This document shows, in pieces, positions 35,908-45,138 of a stretch of 64,000 bases of DNA (its first letter is position 1; every line of letters begins with the position of its first letter). Location: contig CAZSQZ010000005.1 in NCBI GenBank assembly GCA_964609215.1, positions 148,322 to 212,321 of the forward strand, given 5' to 3'. The stretch comes from JABDKJ01 sp964609215 (GTDB taxonomy: Bacteria > Bacteroidota > Bacteroidia > Flavobacteriales_D > JABDKJ01). Made by a program: the position numbers and the translations under genes. Below the pieces are notes generated by a model, which was not told the DNA's origin, did no database searches, and saw only the letters and a list, made by a program, of their open reading frames with translations.

Positions 35908-37545
35908 CTAATATTCAATTTGAAACCTCAGGTAAAGCTTTTCACCTGGGTTTTCTTGTACCTCCAAAACATAATAGCCTTCTAGCAAGTTTTCGACATT
36001 GAGTGTATACATATTGGTCCCCAACGAAACCTGATCAGTATCTATAGTAGTATTTAAGGATACATCTATATGGTCATCATTATAAATGACATAGTCCAAT
36101 CCATTATTATTAGAATGGCGACTGTCATACCTGAAATTCAAATTCTTATTTTGCTCTTCATTGACTAAGGCAAGGTTGTTCAATTTTCTAGACAGTTTTG
36201 AGTAATAAATTGGAATGGGGTCGGCTAAAAGTGCCGATTGCAGGTTCATAATATATACTCTTCCCCAGTTAGCTCCTGCACCACCTCCTCCATCATGCTT
36301 AATGGATGCTAGAGCAATGTCCATCATTCCATCTCCATCTATATCACCAAGAGTAGCCGCACTCTGTCCAAGGTAAGCGTTATCATGCAAGCCCATTCCT
36401 GCTTGCTCAGGGCTTTGGTTTTCGCCTAGTACATTTTCTCCAAGAACTGAACCATCGCTATTCAAATAAACGATGACTGCTTTTCCATCTCTATAATGAG
36501 CAGAGTGACCAAAACGAGCGGTTGATAAGAGATCATTAACTCCATCTCCATTGATATCTCCCAGGTTGTCTATTGCCCATCCGAATTGAGCCGGCCAAGC
36601 TATGTCTGTGTTAATATTGGAATTATTAATTTTCTTATAAGAGCTTACACTTCCAGTGCCATCCATAAAGAGAATAAAAACAGTTCCCTGTTGATAATTC
36701 TTAGCTGTAACCGCCAAGTCTGCGTTGCCATCTCCATTCAAATCTCCCATGGATGCAACATCAAAACCAAAATATGCATTGTTGCTAAGTGGGCTTCCTG
36801 CCCAATTTGAAGTGGATGAAATTTTCTTATAATTTTTAACTGAACCATCCGCATTTAGAAACAGACATCTGATCATTCCTCTATTAGAACCACCTATATC
36901 CGCATTTGGACTTCCAACTACCAGATCTGGTATTCCATCGTTATCCATGTCTCCAGGACCAGTCATATTGAGAAATGTTTGATCAAGATTATATGTATCG
37001 CCATAGCCAGTTGCCCCTGCTACGATTTTACTATGGTCTTTTAGAGAGCCATCACTATTTAGAAAGAGTACATATATTGCTCCTAAATCACTTCCTGCTT
37101 GATCATCATCAGAAGCCAATACGGCCATATCATTTACTCCATCACCATCAACATCACCCACATTAGCTAGACGTGCACCAAAATGATCGTCATTAATGAG
37201 TGGAGGTCCATTGTTAGATGTTTCGTTAATGATTTGATGAGAAGCAACTGAGCCATCTGTATTGAAAAGAAGAATATAGACCTCACCTTTTCCACCGTTC
37301 GTTGTTGTCGAAGACATCGCTATATCCGGAGCCCCGTTACCATCAATATCTCCCATTCCACATAGACCAACTCCTAGATGAAACTGTGATTGAGCCTGAG
37401 TATTCAAGAAGCTGAGATTCTCTGCACTTAAAAAAGAGTGCCCTTTAACATAAGGCGGTGGAGATTGACTAAATGCAATTATAGAAGTTATGAATGATAA
37501 AGAAATACTTACAAAATATTTATATCTATTGAGTCTATGAGGCAT
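35908..37545 (-). CDS. Secreted FG-GAP (integrin-alpha type) beta-propeller protein
   Basis: I use the ATG at 37545; an in-frame TTG at 37596 gives an unlikely 17-residue extension. The 545-residue protein has a signal peptide ending IIAFSQS and then a series of FG-GAP repeats (about 45-425) with Ca-binding loops such as GDIDGNGAPDIA, GDVDGDGVNDMA, GDMDNDGIPDLV, GDLNGDGNADLA and GDINGDGVNDLL. The last 90 residues form a beta domain ending YYVLEVQENPGEKLYLRFQ, not a T9SS sorting domain of the usual YPNP kind. It opens the five-gene RHS operon. SpvB/TcB proteins carry this propeller within one chain, whereas here it is separate. Confidence 0.85.
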   Translation of the reverse strand: MPHRLNRYKYFVSISLSFITSIIAFSQSPPPYVKGHSFLSAENLSFLNTQAQSQFHLGVGLCGMGDIDGNGAPDIAMSSTTTNGGKGEVYILLFNTDGSVASHQIINETSNNGPPLINDDHFGARLANVGDVDGDGVNDMAVLASDDDQAGSDLGAIYVLFLNSDGSLKDHSKIVAGATGYGDTYNLDQTFLNMTGPGDMDNDGIPDLVVGSPNADIGGSNRGMIRCLFLNADGSVKNYKKISSTSNWAGSPLSNNAYFGFDVASMGDLNGDGNADLAVTAKNYQQGTVFILFMDGTGSVSSYKKINNSNINTDIAWPAQFGWAIDNLGDINGDGVNDLLSTARFGHSAHYRDGKAVIVYLNSDGSVLGENVLGENQSPEQAGMGLHDNAYLGQSAATLGDIDGDGMMDIALASIKHDGGGGAGANWGRVYIMNLQSALLADPIPIYYSKLSRKLNNLALVNEEQNKNLNFRYDSRHSNNNGLDYVIYNDDHIDVSLNTTIDTDQVSLGTNMYTLNVENLLEGYYVLEVQENPGEKLYLRFQIEY

Positions 37546-37767
37546 TGGTTGTGTTTTAAGTTGATTAGAAAAAAGCTTGACCTGTTTACCTGTCAAAATT
37601 TTACAATTCAGATACCATTTTCAAACGATCAGTCCTTATCTAAACTGCCACATTAATGGCTGTGAAGACATCTCATTCTTTATGTATACCTAGAGTAATA
37701 TTAATTGAACAATCTGAAATTAAATAGCGATTTCGATTTTCTCGAAAAATTTATTCTTGTTGAAAAT

Positions 37768-38877
37768 TCAGTCTGAATAAACCATGGAATAATAAAGCTG
37801 CTTAACCAAATGTGGAATTGGTAGCAAGCCTAGAATATGAGCATAGTGAATTGCCTTGGCATCAGATGAAACAGAAACTCTATCTGCAAAATATCTTTGG
37901 TCCCATCGATTAAATGTCTGCTCTATTCTGGTTCTTATAGTTTTTGAAAAACAATCCGCAATCTTTTGTTCACCAATTTTCAAAGTTCTTCCGGAAAATT
38001 TTAGAATTTTCTCTTCCATCCGTTGAGCAACTGCCTTATATCTATCAAATTTTCTTTTTTCATCTAACATTAAAAGATATTTTACCGGAACATCCAGAAG
38101 CAAGGCATTAATAAGATATAGGGCAGCATTTTTTATATGAATATCATCTGCAACGGAAACAAATTGGAACCGTGGATAGTTAAATTCTTTATCGAAAATC
38201 ACTGAATATATATCAAAATGGAAAGTAGCAATAAAGGATCCTTTAACTTTTTCTGTTCCAACTACAAATGCCTTTCTATCTAAAGAGACACTTTCTTTTC
38301 TTCTTAATTCAGCATCTTGACTCTTGTTGGTTCTAATTCTAAATTTTGCCTGATAATAGCCTTTATATGGTGCCCAAGAAAAAAATGGTAATGAAGTCAT
38401 CATATAAGCAATGATATCATGTCTAATTATATGGAACATTTCATTTCTATGATACAAGGATTCATTTGTGTTTAAAGCCTGAATAGACATAGTTTGAAAA
38501 TCCTCATTTCTGATTCCAAGAATATTGTTCATACTCTCATCTATAAATATTTCACGTCCAGAAGAAATATCAAAAACTGTAAAAAACTCATTGGGTAATT
38601 GCCATCTCTTCTTAAGGGCTCTTACCAAACTATCTAACCCTTCACTGGCCAAAGGCCCATGTAATCCATCATGAGAAAAAATATGGCTGATTTTCTTATT
38701 ATCATAATTACGAAGCGAATCTCTTAATAACTCAACTCTTTGAAGAACCATCTTGTTTTGTTCTAAAAAAGCTTCTCTATCGCCTTGACTAGAAATCTTG
38801 ATTAGCCTACTAACGACTTCTTTATTGCTTGGATACTTGACCTTAAGATCACTTTTTTTGTGTGTATTAATGTGCAT
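37768..38877 (-). CDS. PAS-like domain protein of unknown function
   Basis: This 369-residue protein is not a firm family match. Residues about 95-155 read like a PAS domain (FFTVFDISSGREIFIDESMN), similar to the sensor part of Bacteroidota LuxR-type regulators. However, the C-terminal part (VAQRMEEKILKFSGRTLKIG onward) lacks a recognisable LuxR HTH. It has no signal peptide and no membrane segments, so it should be cytoplasmic. A perfect inverted repeat stands about 80 bases upstream of its start. It may be a regulator, possibly of the divergent genes or of the RHS operon downstream, but that is only a suggestion. Confidence 0.5.
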   Translation of the reverse strand: MHINTHKKSDLKVKYPSNKEVVSRLIKISSQGDREAFLEQNKMVLQRVELLRDSLRNYDNKKISHIFSHDGLHGPLASEGLDSLVRALKKRWQLPNEFFTVFDISSGREIFIDESMNNILGIRNEDFQTMSIQALNTNESLYHRNEMFHIIRHDIIAYMMTSLPFFSWAPYKGYYQAKFRIRTNKSQDAELRRKESVSLDRKAFVVGTEKVKGSFIATFHFDIYSVIFDKEFNYPRFQFVSVADDIHIKNAALYLINALLLDVPVKYLLMLDEKRKFDRYKAVAQRMEEKILKFSGRTLKIGEQKIADCFSKTIRTRIEQTFNRWDQRYFADRVSVSSDAKAIHYAHILGLLPIPHLVKQLYYSMVYSD

Positions 38878-39277
38878 AAGCGCGTGTTTATTGAATTGAG
38901 AGATAGTTTAAATAACATAGTAGAGTTTGAAATTCCCTTATACTAAGTTCAAATTAAATTGTACAGTGGTGTTAATGTACAAAAAATCCTCAATTTCATT
39001 GTGTACTTAAGACACCAAAGACTACTGCAAAATTCTATTATTGACAAACACATATTCTTGTGTTCGCTTGGAATAAAACAACTTTTAAATCAAAAACTTA
39101 AACAATAATGATTGTTCATCAGAATATGACTACTCTTCTTTTAAGTTAGATGCAGCCTATGGTCCGATCGAAATTAAATTAAGATGGCTCCAAATAAAAA
39201 AATCAAAACCCAAATAGAAACAAGATTCCTTTTGATTTAAAAACATTTAGCGCTTATTTCGCGTTCCAAACTTATTG
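38878..39277. other. 400-base intergenic region with one inverted repeat
   Basis: No gene, tRNA or terminator was recognised. The one clear structure is the inverted repeat TTGTACA (38959-38965) / TGTACAA (38976-38982), separated by 10 bases. It lies upstream of the minus-strand PAS-like gene and could be an operator. A related TGTGTAC occurs near 39000. Confidence 0.5.
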
Positions 39278-39856
39278 ATGCATACAATTGAGCCATTTTA
39301 TAATTGGAGAAATTATTACGTTTCTGAGAACGATAAACGCTCGCCCTTCTTTGAAATGGAATACAGTGAGTTTGAATATTCTCAAAAGATTTACAATTAC
39401 TTCATTCATCCGCAATGGGACAATATGGGCTCACCTACCCTTTTCATAAAAATTATTTTTGCAGATTATGAACAGGGTTTTTGCATGATCGAATTGATTG
39501 GAGAATGGAATGATGCGATAAACAATGACATCATGTTTTTAAAACGCAATATTGCAGAACACTTGGCGGGTGAAGGAATCAACAAATTTATTCTGATTGG
39601 TGAAAATGTATTAAACTTTCACGGTTCAGACGATTGCTATTACGAAGAGTGGTTTGAGGAAGTATTTGATAATGAAGGTTGGATAGCCCTTATGAATTTC
39701 AGGGATCATGTAATGCTGGGATTTGAGGAAATGAACATAGATAATTACTTCTTGCAAGGTGGAGATTTGGCCGAAATGGAATGGCGTACCTTCACTCCTG
39801 GAAGCCTGTTTTCAAGAATAGATGCATACGCCCAAAAAAGACTGGGAATTTTATAG
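39278..39856 (+). CDS. Conserved hypothetical protein
   Basis: This 192-residue protein starts at the ATG at 39278, just after an in-frame TTG. It has no signal peptide or membrane segment and is acidic, with several aromatic clusters (NWRNYYVSENDK, WDNMGSPTLF, FHGSDDCYYEEWFEEVF). I believe similar proteins occur widely in flavobacteria as unnamed cytosolic proteins, but I know no function. It is followed 27 bases later by a SnoaL-like gene in the same direction. Confidence 0.65.
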   Translation: MHTIEPFYNWRNYYVSENDKRSPFFEMEYSEFEYSQKIYNYFIHPQWDNMGSPTLFIKIIFADYEQGFCMIELIGEWNDAINNDIMFLKRNIAEHLAGEGINKFILIGENVLNFHGSDDCYYEEWFEEVFDNEGWIALMNFRDHVMLGFEEMNIDNYFLQGGDLAEMEWRTFTPGSLFSRIDAYAQKRLGIL

Positions 39857-39883
39857 CATTTTAATGAACCTAACCATTGAAAG

Positions 39884-40261
39884 ATGAACCTCGAAGAAAA
39901 TAAGAAAAATGCTATAGCCTTTTATAAGATGGCCTATGAAGGTCAACCTAAAAAAGCGGTGGAATTGTTTATTGGAAAAGAATACATTCAGCATAACCCG
40001 GATGTTGCTGATGGAACAGACGGTTTCATTAATTACTTTGAAAGAATGCAAGCCGAATACCCCGAAAAATCTATCGAGTTTGTAAGGTGCATTGCAGAAG
40101 GTGATTTGGTTGCTTTACACACCCACCAAAAATGGCCTGATAATGATGAATATGTGACCATGGATTTTTTGAGATTTGATGAAAATGGGAAAATTTGTGA
40201 GCATTGGGACGCTATTCAACAAATTCCAAAAGAATCTGCAAATCCTAATACAATGTACTAG
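39884..40261 (+). CDS. SnoaL-like (NTF2-fold) protein
   Basis: This 125-residue single-domain protein has the SnoaL/NTF2-like pattern: FYKMAYEGQPKKAVELFIG, then YIQHNPDVADGTDGFINYF, then FDENGKICEHWDAIQQIP near the end. In such proteins the His, Asp and Trp line a small hydrophobic pocket, and many act on or bind small molecules. The precise substrate cannot be told from sequence. It follows a conserved hypothetical gene closely and may be co-transcribed with it. Confidence 0.85.
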   Translation: MNLEENKKNAIAFYKMAYEGQPKKAVELFIGKEYIQHNPDVADGTDGFINYFERMQAEYPEKSIEFVRCIAEGDLVALHTHQKWPDNDEYVTMDFLRFDENGKICEHWDAIQQIPKESANPNTMY

Positions 40262-40369
40262 TTGGGCTTAGTTGATAGTTAATTGCTCAGAATTGAATAT
40301 TGTTATTTCGAATGAATTAAGCTAATCCGTTGAGCTGATACTTGAAGATCTAAGCTATTCCAAAGTGAT

Positions 40370-42592
40370 TTAAAATCTAAAGGCAAGTTTAGCACTAATA
40401 AAAAATGGTGTCCCTGGAGTAAAATGAATTTCTTCGATTGGCTCAGGCTCATCTTGCAATTGAGAAGTGGTAGCAAACTGTGTTTCATTCCACTCGGTAT
40501 TCAACAGATTTTGGATTTCAAAACCTAAATCAAATCGCTTTAATTGATAGCCCATATTTAAGTCAACAACAGTATAACCAGGGGCCAAAATACTATTGTC
40601 CTCAGTAGCAGGTCTGTCATTCAAGAATCTCAAATTTACTCCTCCGTAAATCCCTATAGGATGAAGTACATTCACGGAACTTACAAAAGTAAAGTTGGGA
40701 GCTAGTGGAATATAGTTCCTATCGCTATTTTCCAAAGCCCGAGCATTCGCATAGGTAAAGTCTAGATTCCAAAAAAGCCATTCCGATGCCTGATAACGCA
40801 TACTTAAATCTACTCCTTCTCTCCTACTTTTTCCACTTGGCTCAACAATTCCTTCATCTCCCACATAAACAAACTCTTGGTCTGAATGTAGCTGCCAGAT
40901 TGCTGTATTAAATAAAATATTGTTAAATGGTTTCCAAATAAAACCAATATCCCAACCGTATGCAGCCGGCAACAATATTTCTGCACTTTGATCAATTACC
41001 ACCCTTGAATCATTTGAATGAAAACCTTTTCCTGTTTTCAAATAGAATTGCAACTCTTCATTTGCCTTGTAAAGCACACTAAACTTGGGACTAATTAAGC
41101 CTAGTTTTCTGGTCTCTTTTGAATATTGGTTTGCAAGTTCATCTGCGTATTGAAAATTAAAAATATCACCTCTTATCCCCATCGCAAAAGTAAAGTCACC
41201 AACGTTTAAGGTATTCTCTACAAACAAACCAGCGTTGGTCTCTTGAATATCACCTTTTCTCAAGAATTCCAATGTATTGAATCTATTAAGTGTTCTTGAA
41301 AGCTCTGTATCTTTGGTCTGATCGTTTCTCAGGCCTAAACCTATCTTCCAAGTTCCATCAATAGAGCTATTTCCGTAGGAATGCACAAATTCAGAATTAA
41401 TTCCAATTGAATTTCTTTTTTCCTTTTGTTTGATTTGATCCCCATTAATCGAATCATTGAGGAAAAAAGTAAAATTCGAGAATAACTCGAAGTCATAATT
41501 AAATAGGAAAGCCGTACTACTTATATAGGATTTGTCATTGATAAAACGAAGATGATTCAATCTAATGTCGTTCCTTCCTGTTTCACCTCCCTCGGTATCA
41601 TCAATTGCACCAAATCTGCTTATTGTCCCATCATCAACCTTTCGTTGCGGGATTTGACCAGAAGCATCCCAATTACTTCTAAAAGAAGAGATATTCAATT
41701 CTATCCGATCTTTATCCGAAGTAAAACCAGAATACTTTGCAAAGATATTTTTACGTACAAAGTTTTGTGGGCTTTCAAAAGGCCCATCGTTCATTAAAAA
41801 CTCTGCAGCTATATATGCACTTTGTTTCTCTTTGTTCAGCAAGTTGAACATTCCCAAAAAACGCTGATGAGCAAATTGACCAGCGGATAAACTTAAGAGA
41901 TTGTTTTTAAGGCGATCCTTTGTTTGAAAATTAACAAAACCAGCTGTTGCAAAATTACCATGTTCACTTTTGTAAGGTCCCTTTCCAAAATCTACCTTTT
42001 CAACGGTTTCTGGAATTAAAAAATGTAAATCTGCATAACCTTGTCCATGTGCATGTGAAACCATATTAACCGGAACATCATCTACAGTTATTTTAATATC
42101 TGTTCCATGGTCTATGTCAAATCCTCTTAGGAAAATCTGCTCGGCTTTTCCTCCACCTGCATGCTGTCCAATAAATAATCCGGGAACTTTTCTCAACATT
42201 TCCTGAGAAGAATTTACAGGATCCGTCTTCAATTCTATATCTGAAAGTAGATTTAAAGCATCAAAAGATGAATTTATAACTACTTGGTCCAAAGAAAAGG
42301 AACGTGTTCTCAAAATCAATTTAAGCTCTTTATCTAGATTATCTAAAGTAATATCTAGTGTTTCAAAACCCACGGATGTTATTTGAATAAAATCATTTAG
42401 AGAACAACCTTCAAGGAGAAATCTACCCTCGACATCAGAGTGAGCATGTGTTCCTGATGTTTTATTGACAATATTCACGCCTGGAATGGGCTGCAATAAA
42501 TCATCTGTAACCTGACCTCTTATACTTTGTCCAAAGCCATTCGCACAAATAAAAAGTATCAGGAATATGGATATAGTTCTAATCAAATACAA
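40370..42592 (-). CDS. TonB-dependent outer-membrane receptor
   Basis: This 740-residue receptor begins with TTG at 42592, giving a good signal peptide (ISIFLILFICANGFGQS). A carboxypeptidase-regulatory-like domain follows (about 23-105: IRGQVTDDLLQPIPGVNIV). The plug (about 110-230) contains FLRGFDIDHGTDIKITVDD and the His-containing VNMVSHAHGQGYADLHFL. The C-terminal barrel ends in Phe (KLAFRF), as expected for BamA recognition. The ligand is unknown; the HAHGQG stretch suggests a metal or metal chelate, but there is no direct evidence. It is not next to a SusD-like gene, so it is probably not a glycan receptor. Confidence 0.9.
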   Translation of the reverse strand: MYLIRTISIFLILFICANGFGQSIRGQVTDDLLQPIPGVNIVNKTSGTHAHSDVEGRFLLEGCSLNDFIQITSVGFETLDITLDNLDKELKLILRTRSFSLDQVVINSSFDALNLLSDIELKTDPVNSSQEMLRKVPGLFIGQHAGGGKAEQIFLRGFDIDHGTDIKITVDDVPVNMVSHAHGQGYADLHFLIPETVEKVDFGKGPYKSEHGNFATAGFVNFQTKDRLKNNLLSLSAGQFAHQRFLGMFNLLNKEKQSAYIAAEFLMNDGPFESPQNFVRKNIFAKYSGFTSDKDRIELNISSFRSNWDASGQIPQRKVDDGTISRFGAIDDTEGGETGRNDIRLNHLRFINDKSYISSTAFLFNYDFELFSNFTFFLNDSINGDQIKQKEKRNSIGINSEFVHSYGNSSIDGTWKIGLGLRNDQTKDTELSRTLNRFNTLEFLRKGDIQETNAGLFVENTLNVGDFTFAMGIRGDIFNFQYADELANQYSKETRKLGLISPKFSVLYKANEELQFYLKTGKGFHSNDSRVVIDQSAEILLPAAYGWDIGFIWKPFNNILFNTAIWQLHSDQEFVYVGDEGIVEPSGKSRREGVDLSMRYQASEWLFWNLDFTYANARALENSDRNYIPLAPNFTFVSSVNVLHPIGIYGGVNLRFLNDRPATEDNSILAPGYTVVDLNMGYQLKRFDLGFEIQNLLNTEWNETQFATTSQLQDEPEPIEEIHFTPGTPFFISAKLAFRF

Positions 42593-42880
42593 AATGATAA
42601 ATTTTTATGTAGCTTCAAAATTATTCAATTTGATAAAACAAACTCTTATTTGCTTGATTAAAACGAAACGTTACTAGATAAATCCTAAACAACATTATAG
42701 TACTTAACAAATATGATCAACACCATCAAGAATGAAAAAAGCCAATGGAAATAATTCTTTGTTTAGGACAACAATTCATTAAAAAACCAGTTTCAAATCA
42801 ATACTGATAAACATCATAGTTTAGTTGTATTCTTAGCGGAAAAAATAAAGTAATTAACCTGTCATATTTGTAACATTACT

Positions 42881-43276
42881 ATGAAAAAAGCCATCATCAT
42901 TTCACTTAGTGCAGTTGCCTTCCTTTCAGCCTCCTTTTTTACTTTCAATGCTTTAGCGAAACACATTTTCAACCGAATAGATTGCAAGCGTTTTAATATA
43001 GATAATATTGAAGTGAGAACAGGAGTAAATGTTCCTGAAATAGACTCTTTCAAATGTAGTTGTGAAGACTACATAAAACAATCAAGTTTCATTCTGGGTT
43101 CAACTTTAAATCTTGAAGAATACATTGATAAAAATGCCTTTCAAAAAATCGATGGAATGTATCAAAAACAAAACTCGAATAAATACACCAAATGGAAGGC
43201 TCTATTGGATAAAGAGAAAAGAGAGCTAAGCTTTATTATTGAATACTTGGATCATAAATCAAAGCCAAGGAACTAA
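42881..43276 (+). CDS. Small secreted or membrane-anchored protein
   Basis: This 131-residue protein has an N-terminal hydrophobic segment (AIIISLSAVAFLSASFFTF) that is a signal peptide or anchor. The rest is polar and basic, with three Cys in the first half (IDCKRFNID and FKCSCEDYIKQ). I do not recognise a family. A single gene with no clear operon partner, it is followed 54 bases later by another small secreted protein gene. Confidence 0.55.
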   Translation: MKKAIIISLSAVAFLSASFFTFNALAKHIFNRIDCKRFNIDNIEVRTGVNVPEIDSFKCSCEDYIKQSSFILGSTLNLEEYIDKNAFQKIDGMYQKQNSNKYTKWKALLDKEKRELSFIIEYLDHKSKPRN

Positions 43277-43330
43277 AGCGAATTCACTTTCATCCGTAAT
43301 TTACTATATTCGGAACAAGATTAAAATGCG

Positions 43331-43702
43331 ATGAAAAAAGCACTTTGTATTCTTTGTTGTCTATTGATTTCCCTTAATTTCTTTGCACAAAAAAACAAGT
43401 GCTTAACAGGATTAAGAGAAGGTACTTTTGTATCTACCGAACCAGAAAATATTGGATTCAAAATAGTTAGAACTTCTGATAAACAAATTGAATACTTCAA
43501 TGGCAATGAAAAAATCGTGTCTAAGATTAAGTGGTTGAATGAAAGACGTTACAAAATAACTGTTATCAACACCGCTGAAGATTATGAAGATATTCCCATT
43601 GAATATATTTTTACTGTAATTGAATGCAGGAATGATATTCACAAAATTGAAACACTTTTTGAAAATAAAAAAGTGAACTTCGAATTCAGAAAAATTATTT
43701 AA
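43331..43702 (+). CDS. Small secreted beta-rich protein
   Basis: This 123-residue protein has a signal peptide (CILCCLLISLNFFAQ). The mature part contains CLTGLREGTFV and alternating beta strands (FKIVRTSDKQIEYF, YEDIPIEYIFTVIEC), a small lipocalin-like or beta-barrel pattern. I do not recognise a function. A weak -7-like element (TATATTCG, 43305-43312) lies 18 bases upstream of the ATG. The following gene begins 2 bases after its stop, so they may be co-expressed. Confidence 0.6.
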   Translation: MKKALCILCCLLISLNFFAQKNKCLTGLREGTFVSTEPENIGFKIVRTSDKQIEYFNGNEKIVSKIKWLNERRYKITVINTAEDYEDIPIEYIFTVIECRNDIHKIETLFENKKVNFEFRKII

Positions 43703-43704
43703 AA

Positions 43705-44007
43705 ATGTACAAAGACATTATCACATACGAGTTGGCCGATGGAATATCGGAGCAGCATTTAAAAAAAGTATCCATTCAAATTTTAGAAGAATGGATGAAT
43801 AAACTACCAGGTTTCATTTCATGGGAATTGAATAAATCTGCAAATGGTAAATATGTAGACATCGTTTGCTGGGAAAATAAAGCAGCTGCAATGAATGCCA
43901 ATAAAGAAATGGCGAATATTCCAAATGCTGGTGAATGGTATGCTTGTTATAAAAAAGGAAGTATTTCAGCAGAGAATGTTGAATCACTTGCGGTTTTCAA
44001 ACTTTAA
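43705..44007 (+). CDS. Dimeric alpha-beta-barrel (ABM-like) small protein
   Basis: This 100-residue protein has the size and pattern of antibiotic-biosynthesis-monooxygenase-like or EthD-like dimeric ferredoxin-fold proteins: DIITYELADGISEQHLKK, then LPGFISWELNKSANGKYVDI and CWENKAAAMNANKEMAN. Members are often small oxygenases or heme-binding proteins, but the activity cannot be assigned. The 3' end overlaps the convergent Nudix gene by 11 bases. Confidence 0.75.
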   Translation: MYKDIITYELADGISEQHLKKVSIQILEEWMNKLPGFISWELNKSANGKYVDIVCWENKAAAMNANKEMANIPNAGEWYACYKKGSISAENVESLAVFKL

Positions 44008-44401
44008 TTATTTCGTTTTTTAGCATTTCAACAACTTTCTTATCAATTGGAAAAGTAACATCTGTATCATTCAACCCCTCAATAGATCTCCAAATAAAAC
44101 TTTCATCTGGAAGCCTGCTTTCAAATTGTTTTATGAAGTAATAAACGCTAATAATCTGGCTCTCGTCAAAAGCTGACTTTACGTAAAAATCTGTGGTATA
44201 GAAGTGGTGAATATCTGAAATAATCCAGTTCAACTCCTCCATAAATTCCCGTTTCAAACAATCAACTGTCCCCTCCCCAATTTCCAGTCCACCGCCAGGA
44301 AACTTGGTGAAACAACGCCCGGCATAGGATTCATTTACCAAAAGCACTTCATTCTTTTCTTTAATACAAATACCATATACTCTAACATTAAAATTTTTCA
44401 T
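43997..44401 (-). CDS. Nudix hydrolase
   Basis: This 134-residue single-domain hydrolase has the Nudix box GGLEIGEGTVDCLKREFMEE (about residues 38-57), matching Gx5Ex7REUxEE with the final Gly replaced by Asn. Such enzymes split nucleoside diphosphates linked to another moiety; the preferred substrate is not evident. Its start overlaps the mnmD stop by four bases on the same strand, so the two are probably co-translated. Confidence 0.9.
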   Translation of the reverse strand: MKNFNVRVYGICIKEKNEVLLVNESYAGRCFTKFPGGGLEIGEGTVDCLKREFMEELNWIISDIHHFYTTDFYVKSAFDESQIISVYYFIKQFESRLPDESFIWRSIEGLNDTDVTFPIDKKVVEMLKNEIIKV

Positions 44402-45069
44402 TTCTTTAATGCTCTTAGCATTTCTCTTTTTCCCGGTGGGCCTTCTAATCTTTCAACCTCAAATCCACAAACTTGCATATTTCTTCTTACCTGTCCCTTG
44501 GCACAATAAGTAACCAAAACACCTCCTTTTCTCAATAAATCATAGCACCTCCGAAAAATTTCTACTTCCCACATTTCAGGTTGCGGTCTAGGAGCAAAAG
44601 CATCAAAATACACCAGATCAAATTCTCCCTTGTCAAATTCTTGAATACTCTTCCTTGATTTAAACAGAGAAAATCCTGTTGATATTTCTGTCCATATTTC
44701 CCAATTTGACGCATGGATTAAATTAAAAACCTCCCTTTTCCCCAAATCTATTTGTTGAACGTAATTAAGTTCTTCTAATAGCTTTGGCTCAACAGGATAT
44801 GGTTCGAGACCAGTATAGTTAATAGATAGCTTTCCTCGATTTAAGGAACTTAAAAAAGCATTTAGCCCAGTTCCAAAACCTACTTCCAAAATATCAATAT
44901 CATTCTGTTTTTCAGCTAAGTAGAAAAGACCTTTGGATATAAATACATGCTCAGCTTCATTAATAGATCCATGTATAGAATGATAATGTTCATTTAAAAC
45001 TCTATTATAAAGAGTATGAGACCCATCTCCTGTTTCAATAATTTTAATGTTTTCGTTAGGGTTTTGCAA
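44398..45069 (-). CDS. mnmD: tRNA 5-methylaminomethyl-2-thiouridine methyltransferase
   Basis: This 223-residue protein is a stand-alone MnmD (the DUF752 methyltransferase half of MnmC). It should methylate the nm5s2U34 wobble base of certain tRNAs using S-adenosylmethionine. The SAM motif is ILEVGFGTGLNAFLSSL (about 60-76), followed by VYFDAFAPRPQPEMWEVEIF and the C-terminal GFEVERLEGPPGKREMLRA. Many Bacteroidota carry this stand-alone form without the oxidase half. It precedes a Nudix gene with a four-base overlap. Confidence 0.92.
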   Translation of the reverse strand: MQNPNENIKIIETGDGSHTLYNRVLNEHYHSIHGSINEAEHVFISKGLFYLAEKQNDIDILEVGFGTGLNAFLSSLNRGKLSINYTGLEPYPVEPKLLEELNYVQQIDLGKREVFNLIHASNWEIWTEISTGFSLFKSRKSIQEFDKGEFDLVYFDAFAPRPQPEMWEVEIFRRCYDLLRKGGVLVTYCAKGQVRRNMQVCGFEVERLEGPPGKREMLRALKK

Positions 45070-45138
45070 GGCTTTAAAAGTAACAGAATAGAGGGATAAA
45101 CGTAACAGTAAATGGGATAAAATCCCGAAATTGCAAAC

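Noticed and set aside
35908..37545. T9SS sorting domain at the end of the FG-GAP protein
   Set aside because: The C-terminus lacks the usual YPNP opening and conserved Gly/Lys ending. It ends YLRFQIEY, so it was not called a T9SS substrate, although non-standard sorting ends exist.
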